NCBI RefSeq assembly: GCF_025200715.1
Contig: NZ_CP104143.1
Span: 4,074,476 to 4,138,475, forward strand
DNA: 64,000 nucleotides
Source of the DNA: Rhizobium sullae
GTDB taxonomy: Bacteria > Pseudomonadota > Alphaproteobacteria > Rhizobiales > Rhizobiaceae
Direction: 5' to 3'
In this document: piece by piece, positions 27,095-36,798 of the stretch
Layout of the letters: the number at the start of each line of letters is the position of its first letter
Position numbering within the stretch: the stretch's first letter is position 1
The notes under the pieces: model-generated
Databases searched by the model: none
What the model saw: the letters and a program-made list of their open reading frames with translations, nothing else
What the model was told of the DNA's origin: nothing
Position numbers and translations under genes: made by a program

Positions 27095-28678
27095 ATGGCC
27101 GAAAGCCTCGCCGAGGCGGTTTCCCGCCGCCGCACATTCGCTATTATCGCACACCCCGATGCGGGCAAAACCACGCTCACCGAAAAGCTGCTGCTTTTCG
27201 GCGGCGCAATCCAGCTCGCCGGTGAGGTCAAGGCGAAGAAGGACCGCATCCAGACCCGGTCGGATTGGATGAAGATCGAGCGCGAGCGCGGCATCTCGGT
27301 GGTCACCTCCGTCATGACCTTCGAATATGGCGACAACGTCTTCAACATCCTCGACACGCCCGGCCACGAAGACTTCGCGGACGACACCTATCGCACGCTG
27401 ACGGCGGTGGACGCGGCCGTCATGGTCATCGACGCCGCCAAAGGCATTGAGCCGCGCACGCTGAAGCTCTTCGAAGTCTGCCGTATGCGCGACATCCCGA
27501 TCATCACCTTCATCAATAAGATGGATCGCGAAAGCCGCGATCCTTTCGAGATCCTAGATGAGGTGGAGGAGAAACTGGCGTTGGATACCGCGCCGATCAC
27601 CTGGCCCATCGGCCGCTCCAAAACGTTCTGCGGCTCATATCATCTGGCGACCAACACTGTGCGCGGTTCAGACACGGAAGTGGAAGCAACGCCGGTCAAC
27701 GGTCCGCGGAACGTCGCTGATCGGTTGCCGGAAAACGAACGCCAAGTGTTTATCGACGAAACGGAGCTCGCGATGGAGGCCTGCCGGCCGTTCGACCGCA
27801 AGGCATTCCTGGAGGGTCACATGACGCCGGTCTTCTTCGGCTCGGCGCTTCGCAATTACGGCGTCCGCGATCTCATCAACGCGCTTGGAGACTTCGCGCC
27901 GCCGCCGCGCGACCAGGTTGCCGATTTAAGGACGGTGCATGCGGCCGAGGACAAGATGACGGCCTTCGTCTTCAAGATCCAGGCCAACATGGACCCAAAC
28001 CATCGCGACCGCATCGCCTTTGCCCGCATCTGCTCCGGCAAGCTGGAACGCGGCATGAAGGCGCGCTTGTCACGCACCGGCAAGCAGCTGGGATTAACCG
28101 CGCCGCAGTTCTTCTTCGCCTCGCAGAGGCAGCTTGCGGATACCGCCTTTGCTGGCGACGTCGTGGGCATTCCGAACCACGGCACGCTGCGCATTGGCGA
28201 TACGCTGACGGAAGGCGAAGCGCTGGTGTTCCAGGGCGTACCGAACTTCTCACCGGAAATCCTTCGCCGTGTCCGTCTTGAAGATGCGATGAAGGCAAAG
28301 AAGCTCAAGGAAGCTCTGCAGCAGATGGCAGAAGAGGGAGTCGTCCAGCTCTTTTCTCCGGAAGACGGTTCGCCGGCGATCGTTGGTGTTGTCGGCGCGC
28401 TACAGCTCGACGTGCTGAAGGAGCGCCTGCAGGCGGAATACGGCCTACCGGTTTCCTTTGAAATGTCGCGCTTTTCGGTCTGCCGCTGGATTTCGGCCGA
28501 TCAGTCGGCTGAACTCGAAAAGTTCCTGACGGTCAAACGCGGCGATATCGCCCGCGATCTCGACGGCGATCCGGTGTTCTTGGCGCAGGACAGCTTCTCG
28601 CTGCGCTACGAGGCGGAGCGCTATCCAGCGATCAAGATGGTCGCGATCAAGGAATATCACATCGCCAAAGCGGCGTGA
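27095..28678 (+). CDS. prfC: Peptide chain release factor 3
   Basis: A 527-residue translational GTPase that recycles RF1/RF2 after termination. It has the G1 loop (AHPDAGKTTLTEK), the switch II motif DTPGHEDF and NKMD. Length and the C-terminal domain (SFEMSRFSVCRWI) fit RF3 rather than EF-G or a tetracycline-protection protein. It is divergent from dut. Confidence 0.95.
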   Translation: MAESLAEAVSRRRTFAIIAHPDAGKTTLTEKLLLFGGAIQLAGEVKAKKDRIQTRSDWMKIERERGISVVTSVMTFEYGDNVFNILDTPGHEDFADDTYRTLTAVDAAVMVIDAAKGIEPRTLKLFEVCRMRDIPIITFINKMDRESRDPFEILDEVEEKLALDTAPITWPIGRSKTFCGSYHLATNTVRGSDTEVEATPVNGPRNVADRLPENERQVFIDETELAMEACRPFDRKAFLEGHMTPVFFGSALRNYGVRDLINALGDFAPPPRDQVADLRTVHAAEDKMTAFVFKIQANMDPNHRDRIAFARICSGKLERGMKARLSRTGKQLGLTAPQFFFASQRQLADTAFAGDVVGIPNHGTLRIGDTLTEGEALVFQGVPNFSPEILRRVRLEDAMKAKKLKEALQQMAEEGVVQLFSPEDGSPAIVGVVGALQLDVLKERLQAEYGLPVSFEMSRFSVCRWISADQSAELEKFLTVKRGDIARDLDGDPVFLAQDSFSLRYEAERYPAIKMVAIKEYHIAKAA

Positions 28679-28685
28679 TTTCCAT

Positions 28686-29072
28686 TCACGCTGCGGCAAT
28701 GATCTCGATCTCGACCAGCCAGTCGTCTTGCAGCGTTTCGACGACGATGGCTGTTGTCGGCGCCCGATGCTCTCCGAGCGCCGCCACCCGTGCATTTTGG
28801 TTTGCCTCGGTGAAGGATACGTCGCGCAGGTAGCTGGTCACTCGCACGATGTTTTTCGTGGTCATCTGAGCCTCTGCCAGAATTCGCCTGAGGTTCGACC
28901 AGATCAGGTGGAGTTGGGAGTTTAGGTCGGCGCCGGCTCTGCCAGCGGGGTCAAGGCCCATCGTTCCGCTGACGAAGACAAGACGTTCAGGCTGACGCAC
29001 CTCCATGGCATGCACGTAATCGGGCGTTGCGGCATAGATGCCGTCGTGTGGATTGCGAACGATCATTTCCAT
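28686..29072 (-). CDS. RidA family protein
   Basis: A 128-residue YjgF/YER057c/UK114 fold protein. RidA members hydrolyse reactive enamine/imine intermediates made by PLP enzymes; this one has the trimer-forming core (FVSGTMGLDP, IVRVTSYLRD) but not a canonical C-terminal arginine motif that I can identify. It is divergent from an Lrp-type regulator and near a PLP dehydratase gene, a plausible partner. Confidence 0.85.
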   Translation of the reverse strand: MEMIVRNPHDGIYAATPDYVHAMEVRQPERLVFVSGTMGLDPAGRAGADLNSQLHLIWSNLRRILAEAQMTTKNIVRVTSYLRDVSFTEANQNARVAALGEHRAPTTAIVVETLQDDWLVEIEIIAAA

Positions 29073-29085
29073 TTCTGCTCCTCTG

Positions 29086-29127
29086 GAACTTTATATGGCC
29101 TTGCCGCTATCTTGCCGAATAAAGTTC
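29086..29127. promoter_or_regulatory. Inverted repeat in the RidA/Lrp divergent promoter
   Basis: GAACTTTAT (29086-29094) and ATAAAGTTC (29119-29127) are a perfect 9-bp inverted repeat separated by 24 bp, about four helical turns centre to centre is not reached but spacing fits multimeric Lrp contact. It lies between the divergent RidA and Lrp genes, suggesting autoregulation and control of both. Confidence 0.5.
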
Positions 29128-29153
29128 GGCTGAAAAGCAGAGGAGACGTGTGG

Positions 29154-29681
29154 ATGGAAAATACAGAAGGCATTCGGCAAAAGCGGCGTGAGAGCGCTTC
29201 AATCGATCCGTTCGACCGAAAGATATTAGCGGCGCTCGCCGCCGATGCGGGCCAGAGCTACGCCGCGCTTGGGGAGAAGGTGGGGCTCTCGCCGCCGTCG
29301 GTGCACGAACGGGTCAAGCGGCTGAAGCGGTCCGGCGTCATCCGGGATGTGGTCGCCCGGCTTGATGGTACAGCAGTCGGCAAGCCGTTGTTGGCCTTCG
29401 TGCATGTGGAAGCGGCTGGCTGGGGCAAGAGCGAACGGCTGATGCAGATCAGCCGGTTTCCGGAAGTGGAAGAAATGCACTCGGTCGCCGGGGATACCAG
29501 CATGATCCTCAAGGTGCGGTTGGAAAATCCGCAGGCACTGGAATTTCTACTCGGGCAGATTCATTCCGTGCCGGGCGTTCGCGGCACGCGCAGCTATGTC
29601 GCGCTCTCCACCTATCTCGACCGGCCGGTACAGGCGCAAGTGACGGCCGAGTGGCCCTCGGTGCCGTTGCCGCCGGAATAG
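29154..29681 (+). CDS. Lrp/AsnC family transcriptional regulator
   Basis: A 175-residue protein with the Lrp HTH (SYAALGEKVGLSPPSVHERV) and a RAM domain. ATG 29154 follows AGAGGAG. It is divergent from the RidA-family gene, with a 9-bp inverted repeat between them. The frame ends immediately before the convergent dehydratase gene, without a visible terminator. Confidence 0.9.
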   Translation: MENTEGIRQKRRESASIDPFDRKILAALAADAGQSYAALGEKVGLSPPSVHERVKRLKRSGVIRDVVARLDGTAVGKPLLAFVHVEAAGWGKSERLMQISRFPEVEEMHSVAGDTSMILKVRLENPQALEFLLGQIHSVPGVRGTRSYVALSTYLDRPVQAQVTAEWPSVPLPPE

Positions 29682-30626
29682 TCAGTCGAACCTCACCGCT
29701 GCCGTATTGGCACCGCAGACCAACACGCAGACGCGCTCATCCCGCGCCGGAACATATTTGCCGGAAAGCATGGCTGCGAATGCCGCAGCACCTCCCGGCT
29801 CGGCAACGACCCTTGCCCCTTCCCACAGGGTTTTCTGGGCAGCGCGGATTTCGTCATCCGTTACCAGCACCGGCGGCTGCACGAATTGCTGCGCGAGGGG
29901 AAACATCAGTTCGCCAACCCGTTTCGGGGCGAGCGAATCTGCCGCGATGCCGCCTGCCGGAGCGTCCACCGGTTTGCCGGCCTTGAAGGCTTCGTAGAGG
30001 GTCGGCGCGCCGTCGGATTCGACGGCCACGATCTTCACCCGGCCGCGAAACCACGCGGCGATGCCGCCGATCAATCCCCCGCCGCCGACCGCGACCAGCA
30101 ATGTGGTGATGTCCGGCACGTCCTCTTCGATCTCCTTGCCAAGCGTTCCCTGGCCGAGGAGCGTCTCGACCTGGTCGTAGGCATGTATGGCAAGCGCGCC
30201 GCTCGCCCGCACATGGGTCTCGCTCGCCGCTAGCGCATCGGCGTAACGCTCGCCGCCGGTCACCAGATTGGCACCGTAGGCGCGGATTTTCTCCAACTTG
30301 GCAGGCGAGGAGACGCTCGGCACGAAGATGGTGGCCGGGACGCCAAGCTGCGATGCGGCATAGGCAACGGCCGCGCCGTGGTTGCCGCCCGAGGCTGCCA
30401 CGACGCCGGTTGCAGGCACCTGCCGCGTCAGGAGGTGGGAAAAGGCGCCGCGTGCCTTGAAGGAGCCGGAATGCTGCAGGCATTCGAGCTTGAGATCGAC
30501 CTTGAGCGGCGCTCCGCCGAAATCCTGCATGTCAACGCGCATCACGGGTGTGCGGCGGATATAGGGCCGGATCAGCCCTTCGGTTTCGGCGATGCGTTCG
30601 AGAGAAAGGGCGGTTTCGATCGGCAT
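29682..30626 (-). CDS. Threonine/serine dehydratase (PLP-dependent)
   Basis: A 314-residue fold-type II PLP enzyme: lysine in SGSFKARGAF, phosphate-binding loop VGGGGLIGGIA, and the SGGNHG substrate loop. The length without a C-terminal ACT domain resembles catabolic threonine dehydratase or serine racemase. ATG 30626 is chosen because it opens the conserved N-terminus; the longer frame from 30911 overlaps the divergent ArsR gene. Product would be a 2-oxo acid plus ammonia. Confidence 0.88.
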   Translation of the reverse strand: MPIETALSLERIAETEGLIRPYIRRTPVMRVDMQDFGGAPLKVDLKLECLQHSGSFKARGAFSHLLTRQVPATGVVAASGGNHGAAVAYAASQLGVPATIFVPSVSSPAKLEKIRAYGANLVTGGERYADALAASETHVRASGALAIHAYDQVETLLGQGTLGKEIEEDVPDITTLLVAVGGGGLIGGIAAWFRGRVKIVAVESDGAPTLYEAFKAGKPVDAPAGGIAADSLAPKRVGELMFPLAQQFVQPPVLVTDDEIRAAQKTLWEGARVVAEPGGAAAFAAMLSGKYVPARDERVCVLVCGANTAAVRFD

Positions 30627-30650
30627 GCAGGCTCTCCCGTGGATTGACAA

Positions 30651-30672
30651 TATTTTGTTACTTGGCAAAATA
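30651..30672. promoter_or_regulatory. Inverted repeat in the dehydratase/ArsR divergent promoter
   Basis: TATTTTG and CAAAATA form a perfect 7-bp inverted repeat with an 8-bp spacer, right after a TTGACA (30644-30649) that could be a -35 box for the ArsR-type gene. A good operator candidate for that regulator. Confidence 0.5.
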
Positions 30673-30677
30673 ACGAA

Positions 30678-30980
30678 ATGCAAGATGTTGATGTTCTCAA
30701 AGCTCTGGCGAATGAAAAGCGCCTCATTACTCTCGAATGGCTGAAGCAGCCCCGGATTCATTTCGAACCGCAGGTTGATGGCGACCTGGTCGAGGATGGC
30801 GTGTGTGCGCTGCTGATCGCCCGCAAACTCGGGATAAATGCCGCCACGCTCAGCGAACATATGCGTATCCTCGTGCAGGCGGAATTGGTGCATGCCAAGC
30901 GTATCAAGCAATGGATATTCTACCGCCGCAACGAGGAGCGCATCGCGGCGCTGAAGCAGGGGCTTTTCGCGAGCCTATGA
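30678..30980 (+). CDS. ArsR-type HTH transcriptional regulator
   Basis: A 100-residue winged-helix regulator: MQDVDVLKALANEKRLITLE opens it and the recognition region is INAATLSEHMRILVQA. There is a CALL segment but no obvious metal-binding cysteine pair, so it may sense a metabolite. It is divergent from the PLP dehydratase gene, which it probably controls. Confidence 0.85.
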   Translation: MQDVDVLKALANEKRLITLEWLKQPRIHFEPQVDGDLVEDGVCALLIARKLGINAATLSEHMRILVQAELVHAKRIKQWIFYRRNEERIAALKQGLFASL

Positions 30981-30988
30981 CTGGGCGC

Positions 30989-31891
30989 TCAAAGCTGACC
31001 CAGCCGCTCACTCAGGAATTCGACGGTGGCGCGTACCGATGGCAGTTGGCCACGCCGGTGCGGCACGAGCACCGTTGTCGTAATTCTACCGGCTGTCCAT
31101 TCGGGCAGGACACGGAGCAATTGACCTTGCTCGATAGGCTCTCGGCAGACGGACGTCGGAAGAATGGTGATTCCCATTCCCGCCGCTGCAGCTCTCAGCA
31201 AGACGAAAGGTTCGTCGGCTGCCATCACTGGGTGTGGTTTGACCAACGTCTCTTCCCCCGAGGTGGAGAAAAGCCGCCAGACCATGTCGGAGAGACTGGG
31301 CATGACGGCAGCATGCGCCGCGAGCTCTTCCGGCCTTTGTGGAACCCCGTGCCTGTCCGCATAGGATGGCGCGGCAACAAGAAGGAATTCGTGTTCCGCA
31401 AGTTTGCGCTGCACGAGGCTTGAATCGGCAAGCGGCAGCTGATGGCTGCGTACTGCAATATCGAAGCCCTCTTGTATGATGTCGACAAAGCGATCGGTGA
31501 CATGCAGGGAAACCTTGAGCTTCGGATATCGGATTGCGAGTTCCGGTAGATGCTCCGCAAGCGTAAACTGCGAAGTCGGCACCGAGGCCGTGATACGCAC
31601 CGTGCCACTCGGCTCACTGAGACGCGATCGAACGATGCTCTCCGCCATCTCCGCTTCGATCACGGATGCCTGGGCGTGCTCGAAGAAATCGCGTCCCAAA
31701 TCTGTGAGCGAAAAGCTGCGCGAGGTGCGCTGGATCAGTCGCGCGCCCAGCTTCGCCTCCAGTTCCGCAACCCGCTTGCTCACCGTTGATTTGGGAACAC
31801 CAAGCCGCCGTCCAGCGGCCGTGAAGCTGCCGCTTTCCACCGCGTGAACGAAGAGGTTGAGGTCATTGAGATTGAAGGAGCTCAATTCCAT
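30989..31891 (-). CDS. LysR family transcriptional regulator
   Basis: A 300-residue LysR regulator with the N-terminal HTH (SFTAAGRRLGVPKSTVSKRV) and the co-inducer domain. It is divergent from the glutathione S-transferase gene with a 105-bp gap, the typical arrangement for a LysR protein controlling its neighbour. Confidence 0.92.
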   Translation of the reverse strand: MELSSFNLNDLNLFVHAVESGSFTAAGRRLGVPKSTVSKRVAELEAKLGARLIQRTSRSFSLTDLGRDFFEHAQASVIEAEMAESIVRSRLSEPSGTVRITASVPTSQFTLAEHLPELAIRYPKLKVSLHVTDRFVDIIQEGFDIAVRSHQLPLADSSLVQRKLAEHEFLLVAAPSYADRHGVPQRPEELAAHAAVMPSLSDMVWRLFSTSGEETLVKPHPVMAADEPFVLLRAAAAGMGITILPTSVCREPIEQGQLLRVLPEWTAGRITTTVLVPHRRGQLPSVRATVEFLSERLGQL

Positions 31892-31996
31892 CTTCCAAAT
31901 TCATAGACTTTGATGTGCATTTTTGGCTTCTTTTCACTGATCGTCTACAAAACGATATTCCGATCGTGGAATCAGTTCAAACGAAAGGAATGATGA

Positions 31997-32704
31997 ATGT
32001 CTCCGATTTTGTTTTACGGCGTGCCGGAAGGTTGCTCCTTCGGCTCCATCGTCGCGCTCGAATGGTCAGGCAAACCCTATCGCCTTTGCCGTGTCGAGAT
32101 GCCGAAGGTGGTATCGGGCGACGACTACAAGCGCATCAACGCGATCGGCGAAACACCTTCGCTCATGCTTGGCGATGGCCGCGTCATCAACGAGAGCATG
32201 GCCATTCTCAACTGCATCGCCTCCGACCATATCGGCAAGGGTCTTGGCTTTGCACAGGGCAGCGCTGAGTTCGACAGGCTGAACCAGATACTTGCCTATC
32301 TCAACACCAGCTTTTTCAACGCCTTCAGCCCCCTCTGGTATTCGATCGAACATGAGCTGGAGCCGGAGGCAAAGAAGGCACTGGTCGCCTATGGCGTTGC
32401 CAAGGTCGAGAAGGTGCATAGCGAACTCGAGCAGCTCCTTGACGGCCGCATGTGGCTGGTTGACAAAGGACCCAGCCTTGCTGACGCTTATTTCGCCGGC
32501 ATCGCCCGCTGGAACGACTTCCATAATGTCGTGGATCGCAAGCAATTCCCGGCATTGAACAGCCTTTATGAAAGGCTGCAGGAAAATCCGGCGGTGCGCT
32601 TTGCCTTGGCGATAGAACACGAACAACAGGTCGAAAGCAGCGGCCGCTTCCTCGGTCACGTCTCGCTGGATGAAGCGTTGGGCTACCTGAAGCAGGCAGC
32701 CTGA
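31997..32704 (+). CDS. Glutathione S-transferase family protein
   Basis: A 235-residue protein with a thioredoxin-fold N-domain (ILFYGVPEGCSFGSIVALEW, then the cis-Pro/ES region GETPSLMLGDGRVINESMAI) and an all-helical C-domain. Substrate is unknown. It is divergent from a LysR regulator, its likely controller. AAAGGAATG precedes the ATG. Confidence 0.88.
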   Translation: MSPILFYGVPEGCSFGSIVALEWSGKPYRLCRVEMPKVVSGDDYKRINAIGETPSLMLGDGRVINESMAILNCIASDHIGKGLGFAQGSAEFDRLNQILAYLNTSFFNAFSPLWYSIEHELEPEAKKALVAYGVAKVEKVHSELEQLLDGRMWLVDKGPSLADAYFAGIARWNDFHNVVDRKQFPALNSLYERLQENPAVRFALAIEHEQQVESSGRFLGHVSLDEALGYLKQAA

Positions 32705-32729
32705 TACGTTGCAAAAATGTCCGTGCGGG

Positions 32730-34244
32730 TCATTCTCCGCGCGGATATCGCTGATTCTCTTCCAGCACGTTGAGATCCATGTGGTTGCGCATATAGCGCT
32801 CGGATGCCTTCTGCAGCGGCTGGTAATCCCAAGGATAATAGGCGCCATTGCGCAGCGCCGCATAGACGACCCAGCGGCGTGCCTGGCTTTCGCGCACCGC
32901 TGCGTCGTAGATTGTGAGATTCCAGCGTTTGCTTGCCTCTTCGGTCAATGCCGTGAGCATCGCGGCATAGGCAGGGTCGACAGCGAGGTTCTTAAGTTCG
33001 TGCGGATCGGCATCAAGGTCGAAGAGCATCGGCGGGTCTTTTTCGCAGAGCGACAGCTTATAGCGCCCGGCGCGCAGGCAGACGAGCGGCGCGATCGAGC
33101 CTTCCGCCGCATATTCCATCGGCACAGGCCCGCGGCTGCCCGTGCCCATAGCGAGCGGCCCCAGATCCTCGCCGTCGGTCCATTTCTTGAGCGAGCTTAT
33201 GTCGAGACCGGCAAGGCCCGCCAGTGTCGGCGTTACATCCAGCGTCGAAACCGGCTGATCGATTCGCGCTGCGTTCCAGCCGGGTGCGGCAATCATTAGC
33301 GGGACGCGCGCGGACCCGTCGAAAAAGCACATCTTGAACCAGAGGCCCCGTTCGCCGAGCATGTCGCCATGATCGGAGACGAAGAGGATGACGGTGTTCT
33401 CCGCCATCCGTCCGCGCTCAAGCACGTCGAGGATTTCGCCGATTTTCTCGTCCACATAGGAGATATTGGCGAAGTAGCCCTGCCGCGCCCGGCGTATCTG
33501 CTCCGGCGTAATGTCGAAAGCCTCGTAATCGCACGCCTCGAGCAGGCGCTGCGAATGCGGGTCAAGCTCGTCGAAGGGGACTGGTCCGATCTGCGGGTCG
33601 AGCGCCGGGCAGTCTTCATAGAGGTCCCAGAATTTCTGCCGCGCAACGTAAGGGTCGTGCGGGTGTGTAAAGCTGACAGTCAGACACCACGGCCGCTCGT
33701 CCTGACGGCGTGAAAGATCGTAGAGTTTGCGGGTCGCGTGATAGGCGACCTCGTCGTCATATTCCATCTGGTTCGTGATTTCGGCGACACCGGCGCCGGT
33801 GACCGAACCGAGATTGTGATACCACCAGTCGATCCGTTCGCCGGGTTTCGTATAGTCGGGCGTCCAGCCGAAATCGGCAGGATAGATATCGGTCGTCAGC
33901 CGTTCCTCGAAGCCGTGAAGCTGATCCGGGCCGACGAAATGCATTTTGCCGGAAAGCGCCGTTTGATATCCGGCGGCCCGCAGGTGGTGCGCGTAAGTTG
34001 GGATGTCGGAAGCGAATTCCGCGGCGTTGTCATAGACGCGCGTCCGGCTTGGGAGTTGGCCGGACATGAAGGAAGCCCGCGCCGGCGCGCAGAGCGGGCT
34101 TGCCGTATAGGTGTTGGCGAAGCGCACGGAGCGCTCCGCCAATGCCTTCAGATGCGGCGCATGGAGGAATTCGGCCGGTCCGTCCGGAAACAAGGTCCCG
34201 TTGAACTGATCGACCATCAAGATAAGGATATTAGGGCGCGCCAT
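32730..34244 (-). CDS. betC: Choline-sulfatase
   Basis: A 504-residue type I sulfatase that releases choline from choline-O-sulfate, feeding glycine betaine synthesis. The formylglycine motif is LCAPARASF (cysteine converted post-translationally), metal ligands are in LMVDQFNG, and VSDHGDMLGERG is present. The C-terminus matches the choline-sulfatase-specific extension. It is divergent from a LysR regulator. The betABI genes are not adjacent, unlike in Sinorhizobium. Confidence 0.93.
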   Translation of the reverse strand: MARPNILILMVDQFNGTLFPDGPAEFLHAPHLKALAERSVRFANTYTASPLCAPARASFMSGQLPSRTRVYDNAAEFASDIPTYAHHLRAAGYQTALSGKMHFVGPDQLHGFEERLTTDIYPADFGWTPDYTKPGERIDWWYHNLGSVTGAGVAEITNQMEYDDEVAYHATRKLYDLSRRQDERPWCLTVSFTHPHDPYVARQKFWDLYEDCPALDPQIGPVPFDELDPHSQRLLEACDYEAFDITPEQIRRARQGYFANISYVDEKIGEILDVLERGRMAENTVILFVSDHGDMLGERGLWFKMCFFDGSARVPLMIAAPGWNAARIDQPVSTLDVTPTLAGLAGLDISSLKKWTDGEDLGPLAMGTGSRGPVPMEYAAEGSIAPLVCLRAGRYKLSLCEKDPPMLFDLDADPHELKNLAVDPAYAAMLTALTEEASKRWNLTIYDAAVRESQARRWVVYAALRNGAYYPWDYQPLQKASERYMRNHMDLNVLEENQRYPRGE

Positions 34245-34479
34245 GCGTAGTCTGTCCTTGGATATTAGAGGCCGAGAGAACTTTTTACTGCGTCTGCAGC
34301 AGGCTCTCCGTCAAGCGATCACGCTGGAGATGGTGGAGAGAAGGAAGCCTGCAGCGATCCGGTTCATGCGTAAAATTCTTTTCATTGCAGTTCCTCTGTT
34401 ATTCGAGCAATTTATTGAACATCAGTTTGGTTTCCTTTGTGAAGCTGGCTTTTTTCAATGGATGATCAAAGGATTTTTT

Positions 34480-35400
34480 ATGGCGGAGCGACCAATCGAC
34501 CTTGGATGGGTTCGCGTATTTGCAGCGGTGGGGGAAATGGGCAGTCTCTCGTCTGCGGCCGGAATTCTCGGCCTGACCCAGCCTGCCGTCAGCTATCAGG
34601 TCCGCCGCCTCGAAGAGCAGATGGGCGTCAGCCTCCTGCAGCGGCAGCATCGCGGTGTCGAGTTGACGCCGGAGGGACGCCGGCTTTTCGACGTCGCCTC
34701 ACGCACGGTCGATGATGTCGACGCGTTGGTGCGCAGCTTCCGCAGCCAGTCCGAACGCCCCGCGATCAGGCTGAGAACGGATTATGCTTTCTCGTCGCTC
34801 TGGTTGATTCCGCGTATGCATACCTTCCGCCTGCTTTATCCGGAAATGGACATCCAGATCGTCGCGACGCAGCGCATGGAGCAGGGCCCGTCGGATGGCG
34901 ACATTGCCGTCGTCTTCGGAACGCGGCAGGAATTCGGCAGAAACGCAACGCTACTTCTGCCGGAAAGGGTCGTCCCGATTTGCACCCAAGGCTTTCTGGA
35001 TCGGAACGGCCCCTTCTTCGATCCGTTCGAGATTGCCGGCGCGCGTCTTCTGCATCTCGATTCGCGCGCGCCGTCGCCGTGGTTCGATTGGAAGAGTTAC
35101 CTCGCCGAACTCGGCATCAGCCGTGATGCGGCCGTAGGGCAGGGCGAGCTCAGTTTCAACACCTATTCGCTCGTCGTGCAGGCGGCGATCGGTGAGCAGG
35201 GGCTGGCGATCGGCTGGATGGGTCTGGTCGATTCGCTGCTCTCGTCACGTATGCTCGTCGCGGCCGGACCGATGCTGGAGGCCAAGGACCGCGGTTACTG
35301 GCTTTTGCCGCCGAAAGCGCAGAGCGCAGAGACCGATCGGCTTGCTGCCTGGCTGATCTCTGAGGCAGGCATGGACCCGGTCAAGGCGCAAGATCTTTGA
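34480..35400 (+). CDS. LysR family regulator, probable choline-sulfatase activator
   Basis: A 306-residue LysR protein with HTH GSLSSAAGILGLTQPAVSYQ. It is divergent from betC across 235 bp, matching the LysR partner of choline-sulfatase genes in many proteobacteria, so betC is the likely target with choline sulfate or choline as ligand. ATG 34480 starts the conserved N-terminus; the frame is open further upstream but that part is unrelated. Its 3' end overlaps otsA (convergent) by 20 bp. Confidence 0.9.
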   Translation: MAERPIDLGWVRVFAAVGEMGSLSSAAGILGLTQPAVSYQVRRLEEQMGVSLLQRQHRGVELTPEGRRLFDVASRTVDDVDALVRSFRSQSERPAIRLRTDYAFSSLWLIPRMHTFRLLYPEMDIQIVATQRMEQGPSDGDIAVVFGTRQEFGRNATLLLPERVVPICTQGFLDRNGPFFDPFEIAGARLLHLDSRAPSPWFDWKSYLAELGISRDAAVGQGELSFNTYSLVVQAAIGEQGLAIGWMGLVDSLLSSRMLVAAGPMLEAKDRGYWLLPPKAQSAETDRLAAWLISEAGMDPVKAQDL

Positions 35401-36754
35401 GAAAATCCCGGCACCAGCGCGAAACATCGTGTTCCAGCAAATGGTCCATCATCATCTGCCAGCGCTCTTTGCGCTCTTCCATAGGCATGCTGAGCGCGCG
35501 CGCCAGCGCGTTTGCCGTACCCTCTATGTCGTAAGGGTTGACCAGTAGGGAGCCTTTCAATTCACGGGCGGCACCGGCGAAACGCGAAAGTACGAGCACG
35601 CCCGGATCGTTCGGGTCCTGCGCGGCCACATATTCCTTCGCTACAAGGTTCATCCCGTCGCGGAGCGGCGTCACGAGGCCGACTTTGCCGAGCCGGTAAA
35701 GGCCCGCAAGGATGTGTCGGCCGACGGAGCGGTTGATATAGCGTATCGGCACCCAATCGACGGCGCTGAGAGCGCCGTTCACCCTGCCGGCCTGCTCGGC
35801 CACGGTGCGCTGCATGGCTTCGTATTCCGGCACTTCGGAGCGGGATTTCGGCGTGATCTGCAGATAGGTGACGCGCCCCTGCTGCGCTGGGTTTGCCAGG
35901 ATGAAGCGCTCGAAAGCGTCGATGCGCTGCGTGATTCCCTTGGAGTAATCGAGACGATCGACGCCGATGATCAGGCTGCGGCCTTCTATGCTTAGACGCG
36001 CTTTTTTGACCATGCTGTTGGTCGCGGCCTTTTGGGCGAATTCGGCAAAGGCTGCAGTCTCGATGCTGATCGCATAGGCCCCGCCCTTGAAAGTCCGGCC
36101 GTGGGAGCTGTAGCGCCCTTCGCCAAGCTCGTCGCCGATACCTTCCCGTCTGAGACATCCGGCAAAATTCTCAAGGTCGTGATCCGTCTGAAAGCCGACG
36201 ACATCGTAGTGCGAGAGGCCACGCATGATCTGCTCGTGAACCGGCATCGTGAAGATTACGTCCGCAGGCGGCCAGGGAATATGAAGGAAAAAGCCGATGC
36301 GGTTCTTCAGACCCATTTGACGCAGCTCTGCAGCGAGCGGGATCAGGTGGTAGTCGTGCACCCAGATGAGGTCGTCGGGTTCGATCAGCGGCGCCAGTCG
36401 ATGGGCGAAAAAACGGTTGACGCGGAAATAGCCGGCCATCTCCTTGCGGCCGTATTCCGCGAGATCCAGCCGGTAGTGACAGATCGGCCAGAGAACGCGG
36501 TTGGCAAAGCCGTGATAGTATTCATCCACATCGGTATCGGTCAGATCCGTCAGTGCATAGGTGATATTGCCTTGCTGCAGCCGTGCAAGCGGCGGCGGCT
36601 CATGCTCGCCGCTCGATTTTCCCGACCAGCCCATCCATATGCCGCCGCGCTCTTCGAGGGCTGCCTTCAGCGCAACCGCCAGCCCGCCGGCGGGCGCAAT
36701 GCCGCCCTTGTCGGGAACGGGCACGCGATTGGAGACAATGACAAGACGGCCCAT
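35381..36754 (-). CDS. otsA: Alpha,alpha-trehalose-phosphate synthase
   Basis: A 457-residue GT20 glycosyltransferase making trehalose-6-phosphate from UDP-glucose and glucose-6-phosphate. It opens LVIVSNRVPVPDKGG and contains VGFQTDHDLENFAGCLRR, IGVDRLDYSKGI and LRDGMNLVAKEYVAAQ. AAGGA lies 8 bp before ATG 36754, favouring it over ATG 36769. It follows otsB in one unit for osmoprotectant trehalose. Confidence 0.95.
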   Translation of the reverse strand: MGRLVIVSNRVPVPDKGGIAPAGGLAVALKAALEERGGIWMGWSGKSSGEHEPPPLARLQQGNITYALTDLTDTDVDEYYHGFANRVLWPICHYRLDLAEYGRKEMAGYFRVNRFFAHRLAPLIEPDDLIWVHDYHLIPLAAELRQMGLKNRIGFFLHIPWPPADVIFTMPVHEQIMRGLSHYDVVGFQTDHDLENFAGCLRREGIGDELGEGRYSSHGRTFKGGAYAISIETAAFAEFAQKAATNSMVKKARLSIEGRSLIIGVDRLDYSKGITQRIDAFERFILANPAQQGRVTYLQITPKSRSEVPEYEAMQRTVAEQAGRVNGALSAVDWVPIRYINRSVGRHILAGLYRLGKVGLVTPLRDGMNLVAKEYVAAQDPNDPGVLVLSRFAGAARELKGSLLVNPYDIEGTANALARALSMPMEERKERWQMMMDHLLEHDVSRWCRDFLKDLAP

Positions 36755-36798
36755 GCCAGTTCCTTTCATACAAGAAAATATTACGAGTGCTCAAATCT

